From: Rhizobium ruizarguesonis
GTDB lineage: Bacteria; Pseudomonadota; Alphaproteobacteria; Rhizobiales; Rhizobiaceae
Length of the DNA stretch: 64,000 bases
NCBI RefSeq assembly: GCF_012349115.1
Contig: NZ_PQIG01000100.1
Coordinates: 1-64,000 of the forward strand
Reading direction: 5' to 3'
The translations under genes were made by a program, and so were the position numbers. Shown in pieces: positions 52,123 through 60,560 of the stretch (within the stretch, counting starts at the first letter, position 1; each line of letters starts with the position of its first letter). Under the pieces are notes generated by a model, which worked only from the letters and a program-made list of their open reading frames with translations, was not told the DNA's origin and did no database searches.

Positions 52123-52929
52123 TCATACGCCGCTTTTATAGACCCCATCATTCGATACGGTAGCTATTTCTCCGAACAAGGACCCAGGTAAGCTATTGCC
52201 ATAGAGTTCGGCTATTCGTTTGATGAGAAGATAGCTTCCCAGACGCTCCTGGCAGAATGAGATCGCACGTTTCTGCACGGGGTCTTCGGCTTGAAACGGT
52301 TGATATCGTTTCGCAAATTCAAAAGACGGCGCCACAAGGCGCACAAAAGTCTCCAGCCACCAGTCCGTCGGATACGTGCCGAGTTCAATGCCTCCAGGAA
52401 CGAAAGTGCTGGAATTAAAAAAATGCAAAGCTTCGGCTTGGGTTAAAGTGTTTGCTTCGATTGAAAACGCTGTATATCTCAGGAAGTCAACAATATTGTG
52501 GAAGCGTGCATAGTGTTGAGATATATTATGGAGATTTAACGGCCGAGGCAGGAAGAAGTTTTCTGTAAAAATCGCCGGATTCTCCGGCTTTGTGACTTCT
52601 ACTTCTTCTGAAGTCGTTGTATTCATCCCGGGATATTCGGGATTAGGTGTTCCGATTTTTAGTCGTGTTAAAAATTTACGATACTGCCAGATGGTAATGT
52701 TACGAGGCTTTGTTGATTCTTCGGAAACGACTTTCGCGATTACGATCGTTCCCAGCGATCCTGACAATTTAGCGTGAAGCTCCTCCGGCTCGCTGAAAAA
52801 ATCATAGCCGGCAATGACATCCATTCCCTTGTTTTCCAAAGGAGGTTTAGAATTGAGCCATATGATTTTCGCGCCCTCGGGAGGAGGGTAGCTCGGCAAA
52901 TCCTTGTGGCAAACAATGAAAATGGTCAT
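52123..52929 (-). CDS. AT-rich orphan protein of the surface-polysaccharide region
   Basis: A 268-residue protein starting MTIFIVCHKDLPSYPPPEG, from an ATG at 52929. The opening resembles nucleotide-sugar-dependent transferase relatives (IFIVCHKD, similar in style to DUF4422 proteins), but the match is weak. Other visible segments are NITIWQYRKFLTRL, NLHNISQHYARFHNIVDFLRY and YPTDWWLETFVRLV. The gene is clearly AT-richer than its neighbours, with many A/T third positions, pointing to recent transfer. The product appears cytosolic with no membrane helix. Function unknown. Confidence 0.65.
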   Translation of the reverse strand: MTIFIVCHKDLPSYPPPEGAKIIWLNSKPPLENKGMDVIAGYDFFSEPEELHAKLSGSLGTIVIAKVVSEESTKPRNITIWQYRKFLTRLKIGTPNPEYPGMNTTTSEEVEVTKPENPAIFTENFFLPRPLNLHNISQHYARFHNIVDFLRYTAFSIEANTLTQAEALHFFNSSTFVPGGIELGTYPTDWWLETFVRLVAPSFEFAKRYQPFQAEDPVQKRAISFCQERLGSYLLIKRIAELYGNSLPGSLFGEIATVSNDGVYKSGV

Positions 52930-53245
52930 ATTTGTGATCAGCCTCTTATCGATGGGGAGTTTCTGCCGGCTGCAATTACCACACGGCTCGCCCGTCAATG
53001 CTTAGTTGTGTCAAGGTGGCGGACGTCAGTATTCCGAGCGTTTCTGCCTCTTGTCAGCGACTCTAAAGCGCGTTCCTTGCGCGTAGCAGGTGCGAAGCCC
53101 GGACCCATCCGGGGATGAAGTCGGGTGCCGCAAGCTGAGGTCGTCGATATCCTTTTGCTTAAACTTGCTGTTGCTGCTGGCGATATCGGCAAATGTCAGC
53201 AAGCCCGCAATGGCGCGCGCTATGTTTCCCGCTTGGTGGAATTCC
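52930..53245 (-). other. Gap with a start-less open frame (possible relic)
   Basis: The 316-bp stretch between the AT-rich gene and the GNAT gene contains a minus-strand frame from the GNAT end to a stop at 53026, reading REFHQAGNIARAIAGLLTF and then ADIASSNSKFKQKDIDDLSL. It has no start codon and is in the +1 frame relative to the GNAT gene. GC content is normal here. It may be the 3' remnant of a gene or chance. Confidence 0.3.
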
Positions 53246-53761
53246 CTAACGCGAAAACTGAATGATCTCGCCGTTGTACTGAGTGCGCGCCGTCTCGCCG
53301 AAGCCGAGCTTGGCTGCGACCCGCAGCGAGGCCTGGTTCTCGGGACTGATGATGCAACTCATTCGTTTTTCGGGAAAATGCGTTTCCGCCCAGCCGATCA
53401 GGACGGTCAGCGCCTCGGTGGCATAACCGCGGCCGTGCGCCGAAGGCATCAGCGCCCAGCCGACCTCCATCGTCCCTTCGATCGACGGTTCCATCTCGCG
53501 CCGGGCTTCCAGGAAGCCCGCTTCGCCGATGAACCGGCCGCTCTCCTTTTCGACGATCGCGAGAAAGCCGAAGCCCATATGATGCCACATGCCGGCAAGG
53601 CGCAGCATGCGACTCCAGCTCTGCTCGCGCGTCGACGGCACGCCGGTGATGAAACGCACGACATCCTCGTCCGCCCATAGTGCCGCATGAGCGTCGAAAT
53701 CGTCGAGGCGGTGAGGGCGAAGCGTCAGACGCGCCGTTTCGAGGGTCGGAATGTCGGTCAC
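53246..53761 (-). CDS. GNAT family N-acetyltransferase
   Basis: A 171-residue RimJ/RimL-type acetyltransferase: TARLTLRPHRLDDFDAHAALWADE at the N-terminus, GEAGFLEARREMEPSIEGTMEVGW in the core and the acetyl-CoA loop HGRGYATEAL near residue 112. Ends GEIIQFSR. Would acetylate an amino group of a protein or small molecule. It is 27 bp downstream of the cupin gene, perhaps cotranscribed. Confidence 0.87.
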   Translation of the reverse strand: MTDIPTLETARLTLRPHRLDDFDAHAALWADEDVVRFITGVPSTREQSWSRMLRLAGMWHHMGFGFLAIVEKESGRFIGEAGFLEARREMEPSIEGTMEVGWALMPSAHGRGYATEALTVLIGWAETHFPEKRMSCIISPENQASLRVAAKLGFGETARTQYNGEIIQFSR

Positions 53762-53788
53762 GTCGGGTCCTTGTGAAAAAACACATCC

Positions 53789-54292
53789 TCAGGCGCCGGG
53801 CTCGCCGTCCCAATAGTCGAGATCGCCTTCCGGCCGTCCAATGTGGCGGAAGCGCTTGGTTTCTGCATTGTCCCTGTTCGTCTTGGCAAGGAACTTTCCG
53901 GAATCGGGATATTCGACGATCTCGGTCTTCGCCATCGTCGAAATGCCGAGATAGACGAGTGTGGCCGTGCCGGTATTGATGATCTGGTGCGCCGTTTCAG
54001 GCCCGCCGGCCGGCGCGCCGAGCGTGTCGCCCGCCTTGATCGCATGGCGCGCGTCGCCGAATCGGTATTCGCCGGTACCCGCGATCACGTAGAAAAGCTC
54101 GTCTTCGACATGGTGATTGTGGAAGGGACAGCTCGATTTGCCCGATGGTACCTCGTTGTAGCTGATGCCGAGGCCGGCAAGGCCCAGAAGCTTGCCGAAC
54201 GAGGTGTCGGCGCTTTCGTAGAATTCGCCCTGTTTCCAGTGGTCGAGCTTGAGATCGGCGGTATTGATCACCGCTTTTGCTTCCGTCGTCAT
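53789..54292 (-). CDS. Cupin domain-containing protein
   Basis: A 167-residue single-cupin protein. Motif 1 is PFHNHHVEDELFYVIAGTGEYRFG (about 60-83, with the metal His/His/Glu), and motif 2 includes GDTLGAPAGGPETAHQIINTG. A metal-binding beta-barrel of unknown activity. Good ribosome site CAGGAGGC before the ATG at 54292. Confidence 0.85.
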   Translation of the reverse strand: MTTEAKAVINTADLKLDHWKQGEFYESADTSFGKLLGLAGLGISYNEVPSGKSSCPFHNHHVEDELFYVIAGTGEYRFGDARHAIKAGDTLGAPAGGPETAHQIINTGTATLVYLGISTMAKTEIVEYPDSGKFLAKTNRDNAETKRFRHIGRPEGDLDYWDGEPGA

Positions 54293-54399
54293 GATAGCCT
54301 CCTGTTGCAGGAGGAGAAACTATCATCACGCCGGAAAATTCAATGCTTATCTCGGAAATCCCCGGCATGGGCGGAGAGGAGCCCGCCGCCCATGCTTTG

Positions 54400-54490
54400 A
54401 GCGCCGCGCGTTCAATACGCTGAGACGCTCGATCGCTTCCAATCCCACGCATCGCCCAAAAATCGATCCGATTTTCGGGGTATGCGCTGG
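54400..54490. repeat. Two-hairpin rhizobial repeat, copy 9 (degraded)
   Basis: GAGCGCCGCGCG...GACGCTC, then CGCAT...ATGCG enclosing CCAAAAATCGATCCGATTTTCGG. It ends six bases from the stop codon of the small exported protein gene. Confidence 0.65.
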
Positions 54491-54495
54491 AGCCG

Positions 54496-54855
54496 TCAAC
54501 GAACGTAGAAGGTCAGGCTTCCATCGGCCGCCTGCTCGGCATTGACGACGTTGCGAATATTGACACCCTCATTGTTGAGCCGGTGGGCAAGCGACCTGTT
54601 GGCATCGATCGACGCCTGGATGCCGCGGATAGCCTCGCCGGAGCGTTGCGGTGCGGAGTGTGGGCCGCTCGTCTCGTCGTCGAAGTTGCGCCAGTTGTAA
54701 ACCTCCTGGACATTGAAGTCATTGCCCTGGAAGGTCCGGAGCGTCTGCTCGATGCCCTGGGCGGTATTCATCCCAAGGCTTTCGGCCCGGCTGACGCCGG
54801 CAAAGGCGAGGGAGGAGAGGGCTGCAGCGATAGTGATGGTGAGAACGCGGTGCAT
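54496..54855 (-). CDS. Small exported hypothetical protein
   Basis: A 119-residue protein with a signal peptide (ITIAAALSSLAFAGVSRA, cleavage near residue 24). The mature 95 residues include YNWRNFDDETSGPHSAPQRSG and a helical SIDANRSLAHRLNNEGV, ending GSLTFYVR. No family recognised; likely periplasmic. Ribosome site AAAGGA before the ATG at 54855. Confidence 0.75.
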   Translation of the reverse strand: MHRVLTITIAAALSSLAFAGVSRAESLGMNTAQGIEQTLRTFQGNDFNVQEVYNWRNFDDETSGPHSAPQRSGEAIRGIQASIDANRSLAHRLNNEGVNIRNVVNAEQAADGSLTFYVR

Positions 54856-55201
54856 GATTGTATCCTTTCATCTGCTTAGACGGTCGGCTGTCGTTGCAGG
54901 GGATCGTCTGCGTCACGACATGGAATTGGCGTTCTCCCATTCGCGATTCAATGGGTTAAGCCACTGAAAATCCATTAAGAATTGTTCATGAAAACTGCCT
55001 TCGAATTGCCGCTTTCCAGGTGTCCGCGAAAGCTGATTTCAGAGGCTTGCCCAGCTGTGCATACAGGGCGCGGTTATCCCCTTGCAGATATTTCCTCTTT
55101 CCCATTGCGGCATCGGGCGAAATTGCTTGCCATTCGGACGAAGGCATGTTTTGACCGCGGGCTGCCGAGCGGGTAAATGTCCCGCCAACCGAAGGTGAAC
55201 C
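54856..55201. other. Intergenic upstream of ribH
   Basis: A 346-bp divergent gap. It lacks FMN riboswitch sequences. A minus-strand frame of 53 codons (54986-55147), with residues such as GKRKYLQGDNRALYAQLGK, is open but has no good ribosome site, and its coding status is doubtful. The ribH promoter must lie here. Confidence 0.4.
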
Positions 55202-55657
55202 ATGTCGAGAGAGACCGCTCCCCATATTTTGATCGTTGAGGCCCGCTTCTACGACGACATGGCCGACGCCCTGCTCGAAGGCGCGACCTCCGCATTGACG
55301 GAGGCCGGCGCCACCTTCGAGGTCGTAACCGTTCCCGGCGCACTGGAAATTCCGGCGGCGATTGCCATGTCGCTTGATGGAGACGACAATGGCGGAACGC
55401 ATTATGACGGATATGTCGCCCTCGGCATGGTCATTCGCGGCGAGACCTATCACTTCGATATCGTGTCGAATGAATCCTCGCGCGCCTTGATGGATCTCGC
55501 GGTCAGCGAGTCACTTGCCATCGGCAATGGCATCCTGACCGTCGAAAACGACGAACAGGCTTGGGCGCGCGTGCGCCGCTCGGAAAAGGACAAGGGCGGA
55601 TTTGCCGCTCGTGCAGCTCTGACCATGATCGAGCTGAAGCAGAAACTGGGTGCATAA
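55202..55657 (+). CDS. ribH: 6,7-dimethyl-8-ribityllumazine synthase
   Basis: Penultimate riboflavin step, forming oligomeric shells or pentamers. The 151-residue protein has ILIVEARFYDDMADALLEGA, VPGALEIPAAIAM and GMVIRGETYHFDIVSNESSRALMDLAV with the catalytic His. Paired with nusB (three bases gap) but displaced from ribD-ribE. Confidence 0.95.
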   Translation: MSRETAPHILIVEARFYDDMADALLEGATSALTEAGATFEVVTVPGALEIPAAIAMSLDGDDNGGTHYDGYVALGMVIRGETYHFDIVSNESSRALMDLAVSESLAIGNGILTVENDEQAWARVRRSEKDKGGFAARAALTMIELKQKLGA

Positions 55658-55660
55658 CGA

Positions 55661-56143
55661 ATGAACGACGACAAGACGGAACGGCCGGTCAAGACTGCGA
55701 ACCAGCGGGGCGCTGCCCGTCTTGCTGCAGTTCAGGCACTGTATCAGATGGATGTCGGCGGCACGGGCGTTCTGGAAATCGTGGCCGAGTACGAGGCGCA
55801 CCGTCTTGGTCAGGAAATCGATGGCGCGACTTATCTGAAAGCCGATGCCGCCTGGTTCCGTTCCATCGTCTCCGGCGTCGTGCGCGATCAGGTCCGTCTC
55901 GATCCGTTGATTGCTGCAGCCCTGCAGGATGATTGGGCCTTGTCGCGCCTCGACAGCACAGTGCGCGCCATCCTGCGCGCCGGCGTTTTCGAACTCACCG
56001 ACCGCAAGGACGTTCCGGTGGCGGTCATCGTCACCGAATATGTCGAGATCGCCCAGGCCTTCTTCGATGACGATGAGCCGAAGCTCGTCAACGCCGTGCT
56101 CGACCGCATCGCAAAGCAGGTCCGCGGCGAGGCGAAGAAATAA
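55661..56143 (+). CDS. nusB: Transcription antitermination factor NusB
   Basis: A 160-residue all-helical protein that joins NusE(S10) on boxA RNA to keep rRNA transcription going. RGAARLAAVQALYQMDVGG near the start, LDSTVRAILRAGVFEL and KLVNAVLDRIAKQVR at the end are typical. Cotranscribed with ribH. Confidence 0.96.
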   Translation: MNDDKTERPVKTANQRGAARLAAVQALYQMDVGGTGVLEIVAEYEAHRLGQEIDGATYLKADAAWFRSIVSGVVRDQVRLDPLIAAALQDDWALSRLDSTVRAILRAGVFELTDRKDVPVAVIVTEYVEIAQAFFDDDEPKLVNAVLDRIAKQVRGEAKK

Positions 56144-56341
56144 GTCTTTAGCCGCCAAACAATCCCCCTGCGTCTTTCTTCGCACCGCAATGGTTTTCGC
56201 CCGTTGCGGTCTTGACGCCACGTGATCGACCACGCAATCTCCGCACCGCCTAGCTGTGGCATTTCTGTGGAGAGGAAGGCGATTCGGCGGCATATCTGCC
56301 GGAGAAGGAGTGAGCTCCGGCCTTTGGGAGGAAAGAGCGAA

Positions 56342-58480
56342 ATGACGATTCTTTTATGCGTAATCGCATGCGGTCTGCTCTCGGTGGTTTATGCCGCCTG
56401 GGCAACCCGGTCGGTGCTTGCCGCCGATCAGGGCAATAGCCGCATGCAGGAGATCGCGGGCTATATCCGCGAAGGCGCTCAAGCCTATCTGACGCGCCAG
56501 TACAGAACCATTGCCATTGTCGGCGTTGTTGTTTTCATCTTAGCCTGGCTGCTTCTTTCCGCCGAGGCCGCGATCGGCTTCCTGATCGGCGCCGTGCTTT
56601 CCGGCGCTGCCGGTTTCATCGGCATGCACGTCTCCGTCCGCGCCAATGTGCGCACCGCCCAGGCGGCTTCCGTGAGCCTTTCAGCCGGCCTCGACATCGC
56701 CTTCAAGTCGGGTGCGATCACCGGCATGCTGGTGGCTGGCCTGGCGCTGCTCGGCGTCTCCATTTACTATACGATATTGACCGTTGGGCTCGGCCATGAG
56801 AGCGGCTCGCGCGAAGTCATCGATGCGCTGGTGGCGCTCGGCTTCGGCGCGTCACTGATCTCGATCTTCGCCCGTCTCGGCGGCGGCATCTTCACCAAGG
56901 GCGCCGATGTCGGTGGCGATCTCGTCGGCAAGGTGGAAGCCGGCATTCCCGAAGACGATCCGCGCAACCCGGCAACGATCGCCGATAATGTCGGCGACAA
57001 TGTCGGCGACTGCGCCGGCATGGCTGCCGACCTTTTCGAGACTTATGCGGTTTCGGTCGTCGCCACCATGGTTCTTGCCGCGATCTTCTTTGCCGGCGCG
57101 CCGATCCTCCAGTCTGCGATGGTCTATCCGCTGGCGATCTGCGGTGCCTGCATCATCACCTCGATCATCGGCACCTTCTTCGTCAAGCTCGGTTCGAACG
57201 GCTCGATCATGGGCGCTCTCTACAAGGGCCTCATCGTCACCGGCCTACTGTCGATCGTCGGCCTTGGTGCTGCCACCTCGCTCACCATCGGCTGGGGATC
57301 GATCGGCTCCGTCGGAGGCGCCGACATATCAGGCGCGCACCTCTTCTTCTGCGGCATCATCGGCCTCGTCGTCACCGCGCTGATCGTGGTGATCACTGAA
57401 TATTATACCGGCACGGGCAAGCGCCCGGTCGTCTCGATCGCCCAGGCCTCGGTCACCGGCCATGGCACCAATGTCATCCAGGGTCTGGCCGTCTCACTGG
57501 AATCGACGGCACTGCCGGCGATCGTCATCGTTGGCGGCATTCTCGCCACCTACCAGCTCGGCGGTCTGTTCGGCACCGGCATTGCGGTCACGGCGATGCT
57601 CGGCATCGCCGGAATGATCGTCGCGCTCGACGCGTTCGGACCGGTGACGGACAATGCCGGCGGTATCGCCGAAATGGCGCATCTGCCGCCGGAGGTGCGC
57701 AAATCCACCGATGCGCTCGATGCCGTCGGCAATACGACTAAAGCCGTCACCAAGGGTTATGCCATCGGCTCCGCCGGTCTCGGCGCCCTGGTTCTCTTCG
57801 CCGCCTACTCCTACGACCTCAAATATTTTGCGGCGAATGGCGACAAGTTCCCTTATTTTGCCGGTATCGGCGAAATTTCCTTCGATCTTTCCAACCCTTA
57901 CGTGGTGGCGGGATTGATTTTCGGAGGTCTCATTCCTTACCTCTTCGGCGGCATCGCCATGACCGCCGTCGGCCGGGCGGCCGGCGCGATCGTCGAGGAA
58001 GTGCGTCGTCAGTTCAAGGAAAAGCCCGGCATCATGCAGGGCACGGAAAAGCCGGATTACGGCAGGGCGGTCGACCTTTTGACCAAGGCCGCCATCCGCG
58101 AAATGATCGTGCCGTCGCTGCTGCCGGTGCTGGCGCCCATAGTCGTCTATTTCGGCGTGCTGCTCATCTCCGGCTCCAAGGCCTCCGCCTTTGCCGCCCT
58201 CGGCGCATCGCTGCTCGGCGTCATCATCAACGGCCTCTTCGTCGCCATCTCGATGACATCGGGCGGCGGTGCTTGGGACAACGCCAAGAAGAGCTTCGAG
58301 GACGGTTTCGTCGACAAGGACGGCGTGCGCCACATGAAGGGTTCGGATGCGCACAAGGCTTCCGTCACCGGCGATACCGTCGGCGATCCCTACAAGGATA
58401 CCGCCGGCCCGGCCGTCAACCCGGCGATCAAGATCACCAACATCGTCGCGCTGCTGTTGCTCGCCGTTCTCGCCGGATAA
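56342..58480 (+). CDS. hppA: Membrane-bound proton-translocating pyrophosphatase, K+-independent type
   Basis: Couples PPi hydrolysis to H+ pumping. The 712-residue protein has about sixteen helices. The substrate motif is DVGGDLVGKVEAGIPEDDPRN-type with TIADNVGDNVGDCAG near residue 210, and GPVTDNAGGIAEM. The determinant GNTTKAVTKG carries Lys where K+-dependent enzymes have Ala, so this should be K+-independent. The ATG at 56342 follows GGGAGGAAAG. It is followed by a strong bidirectional terminator. Confidence 0.96.
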   Translation: MTILLCVIACGLLSVVYAAWATRSVLAADQGNSRMQEIAGYIREGAQAYLTRQYRTIAIVGVVVFILAWLLLSAEAAIGFLIGAVLSGAAGFIGMHVSVRANVRTAQAASVSLSAGLDIAFKSGAITGMLVAGLALLGVSIYYTILTVGLGHESGSREVIDALVALGFGASLISIFARLGGGIFTKGADVGGDLVGKVEAGIPEDDPRNPATIADNVGDNVGDCAGMAADLFETYAVSVVATMVLAAIFFAGAPILQSAMVYPLAICGACIITSIIGTFFVKLGSNGSIMGALYKGLIVTGLLSIVGLGAATSLTIGWGSIGSVGGADISGAHLFFCGIIGLVVTALIVVITEYYTGTGKRPVVSIAQASVTGHGTNVIQGLAVSLESTALPAIVIVGGILATYQLGGLFGTGIAVTAMLGIAGMIVALDAFGPVTDNAGGIAEMAHLPPEVRKSTDALDAVGNTTKAVTKGYAIGSAGLGALVLFAAYSYDLKYFAANGDKFPYFAGIGEISFDLSNPYVVAGLIFGGLIPYLFGGIAMTAVGRAAGAIVEEVRRQFKEKPGIMQGTEKPDYGRAVDLLTKAAIREMIVPSLLPVLAPIVVYFGVLLISGSKASAFAALGASLLGVIINGLFVAISMTSGGGAWDNAKKSFEDGFVDKDGVRHMKGSDAHKASVTGDTVGDPYKDTAGPAVNPAIKITNIVALLLLAVLAG

Positions 58481-58531
58481 ACAAGACCGCCGGCTTGGCG
58501 TGGTACAGTTCACGCAGAAGCAGAGGCCATT

Positions 58532-58565
58532 AAAAAACCCGCCGGAGCGATCCGGCGGGTTTTTC
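58532..58565. terminator. Bidirectional terminator between hppA and bamE
   Basis: AAAAAACCCGCCGGA and TCCGGCGGGTTTTTT pair around GCGA, with T runs on both strands. It serves the converging hppA and bamE genes. Confidence 0.92.
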
Positions 58566-58584
58566 GTATCAGGCGTGTGTCCGA

Positions 58585-59118
58585 TCAGCGCAGGCTGCTT
58601 GGGTTCTGCGGGGTGCCGCCGGCGCCACCGCCGAACAGGCTGCGGGCAGCACTCGCGGCGCTGCCGCCGGAAAGCATCTGCTGCAGGAAGGTGAGTTCCT
58701 TGCCGCCGGTCGGCGTGACGCGCCCGATGGTGTCGAACACCTTGCCGTCCTGTAGCGCATAGTTGGCGCGGCGGCTGACGACGCCGTCCTTGTCGAAATA
58801 GATCGCCAGAACGCTCTGATCGACGACCTTCAGTTTCTGGAAGGCGACGGCACGCGTGCGCCGCTGCGAGATGTAATAGAAGACTTCGCCATCGAAGGTC
58901 GCCGTTGTCGACGGGGTGCCAAGCGAAAGCAGCACCTGCTCGCGGCTGGAGCCTTCCGGAACGAGGTTCAGCGACTGCTGGTCGGCGACGTAGCCGCCAT
59001 TGAGCACGGTGCTGGTCTGGCAACCGGAAAGAGCGGTGGTGGAGGCGATTATGAAGGCAATGGCCGCACTGCTGAAGAATTTCACGTCAGACTTGAAATA
59101 CCGTTTATTCAACGACAT
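58585..59118 (-). CDS. bamE: Outer-membrane assembly lipoprotein BamE
   Basis: A 177-residue lipoprotein with a long N-terminal region and the lipobox LSGC near residue 33. The SmpA/OmlA domain is GSSREQVLLSLGTPSTTATFDGEVFYYISQRRTR (about 57-90). It stabilises the BAM complex for barrel proteins such as the RopB-type porin. Ends in a Gly/Ala-rich tail. Divergent from the bc1 chaperone gene. Confidence 0.93.
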   Translation of the reverse strand: MSLNKRYFKSDVKFFSSAAIAFIIASTTALSGCQTSTVLNGGYVADQQSLNLVPEGSSREQVLLSLGTPSTTATFDGEVFYYISQRRTRAVAFQKLKVVDQSVLAIYFDKDGVVSRRANYALQDGKVFDTIGRVTPTGGKELTFLQQMLSGGSAASAARSLFGGGAGGTPQNPSSLR

Positions 59119-59362
59119 CTACTCCCTTGAGTGTCGATAGCAGCCATTTGGGGCCTTGCACGCTTTCCTCCTGCAAAACCATTGTGGCCATTCCGGGTCG
59201 AATTTCCCGAATTCGCTTCGCTGACGCATCGAAGGCGTCGTCCCGAAACAGGCCATGATCGGCATTGCAATTCGCGCCTGCTTCGGTAAACCAGCTTTCG
59301 AAATCATGCAACAAGGCCAGACGCCAGCCGGCATGAAGAATGAGGCATTTCCGGAAAAAACA

Positions 59363-59896
59363 ATGATCTTCGGGCTCTTCCGCAAGAAAAACAACAATCA
59401 GGCGATCGTCGACAGGCAATATGCGGCCCTGACGGCGGCCGCGCGCATGCCGGAGATCTATGAGCGGCTCAATGTGCCGGATACGGTCATGGGTCGTTTC
59501 GAGATGCTGTCGATTGCCATGATTCTGTTTTTTCGCCGCACACGTGCTTCAGCCACCAGCGGCCAGGAGATCGCCCAGGAGATCGTCGACGCTTTCTTCC
59601 AGGATATCGACTATTCGATCCGCGAACTCGGCATCGGCGACAACAGCGTGCCGAAGCGCATGAAGAAGCTCGCCGGCATGTTCTACGGCCGCCTTGAAGC
59701 CTATTCGAAGGCGATGGACACAGGCGATGCCGAAGAGCTCGCTCTCGCCCTTCAGCGCAATATCTACCCCGAAACCTCGACGCCGGCCGATATGTCCGGC
59801 CTCGCCGGATGGATGATGACCGCAGAATCGCATCTGTCCGCCGTTGCCGAAGAGGTGATCGCAACCGGTTCGGCGACGCTCCCGCCGGTCATCTGA
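59363..59896 (+). CDS. Ubiquinol-cytochrome c chaperone family protein (CBP3-like)
   Basis: A 177-residue protein of the family assisting assembly of the cytochrome bc1 complex. RFEMLSIAMILFFRRTR near residue 52 and EIVDAFFQDIDYSIRELGIGDNSVPKRMKK are the CBP3 core. The start MIFGLFRKKN at 59363 was preferred over an in-frame ATG 36 codons upstream. DUF177 follows 11 bp later. Confidence 0.9.
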   Translation: MIFGLFRKKNNNQAIVDRQYAALTAAARMPEIYERLNVPDTVMGRFEMLSIAMILFFRRTRASATSGQEIAQEIVDAFFQDIDYSIRELGIGDNSVPKRMKKLAGMFYGRLEAYSKAMDTGDAEELALALQRNIYPETSTPADMSGLAGWMMTAESHLSAVAEEVIATGSATLPPVI

Positions 59897-59907
59897 AGGA
59901 GGAAACG

Positions 59908-60462
59908 ATGAAGAACGATCGGGACGATGTTCCCTTCTCCTATCAAGTCAAGGTCGGCCATATCTCGGCCAACCCCGTCGAGGTCCATGTCGAGGCCGAC
60001 GCCAGCGAACTGAAGGCGCTTGCCGAGACCTGGAACGTCGTCTCCGTCGACGATCTCCGCGCCGATCTACAGATTGCCCGCTGGAAGCGCGACGGCGTAC
60101 GCATCAAGGGCCGCGTGCAGGCGAAGATCGTCCAGTCCTGCGTCGTGACGTTGGAACCGGTCGAATCCGCCATCGACGAGAATTTCGAGCAGATCTTCGT
60201 GCCGGAGGGCTCCAAGCTTGCCCGCCAGCCCGGCAACGACGCCGGCGAGATGCTGCTCGATCCGGACGGTCCCGATCTGCCCGAGACCTTCGTCGGCGAT
60301 ACGATCGATGCCGGCGAAGTGGTTGCCGAATTCGCTGCTCTCGCAATCGATCCCTACCCACGCAAGCAGGGCATCGAATTCGCCGGCCATGTCGAGGACA
60401 GCGGCGAGGACGACAAAAAGCCTTCCGCTTTCGCCGTCCTCAAGGACTGGAAAAAGGACTGA
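59908..60462 (+). CDS. DUF177 domain protein (YceD-like)
   Basis: A 184-residue protein matching the YceD family: SYQVKVGHISANPVEVHVEAD, WKRDGVRIKGRVQAKIVQSCVVTLEPVES and an acidic C-terminus. The family is linked to rRNA or ribosome metabolism and is usually next to rpmF or plsX, as here. The ATG at 59908 follows AAGGAGG. plsX lies about 100 bp downstream. Confidence 0.9.
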   Translation: MKNDRDDVPFSYQVKVGHISANPVEVHVEADASELKALAETWNVVSVDDLRADLQIARWKRDGVRIKGRVQAKIVQSCVVTLEPVESAIDENFEQIFVPEGSKLARQPGNDAGEMLLDPDGPDLPETFVGDTIDAGEVVAEFAALAIDPYPRKQGIEFAGHVEDSGEDDKKPSAFAVLKDWKKD

Positions 60463-60560
60463 AGCCCCTCTGGCATTTGACACAATTCAGTTGTAAGCGA
60501 CGCCAAAACCGGTATTTTGGCCGAAATTTCGCCGTCGGCGAAAAGAAGGATCAGGGACGC

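Noticed and set aside
54856..55201. FMN riboswitch or small protein gene before ribH
   Set aside because: None of the conserved FMN-riboswitch core segments are present, and the 53-codon minus-strand frame lacks a ribosome site.
57494..59023. Minus-strand open frame spanning the end of hppA and bamE
   Set aside because: It reads through a strong terminator and two well-supported genes in the wrong frame.
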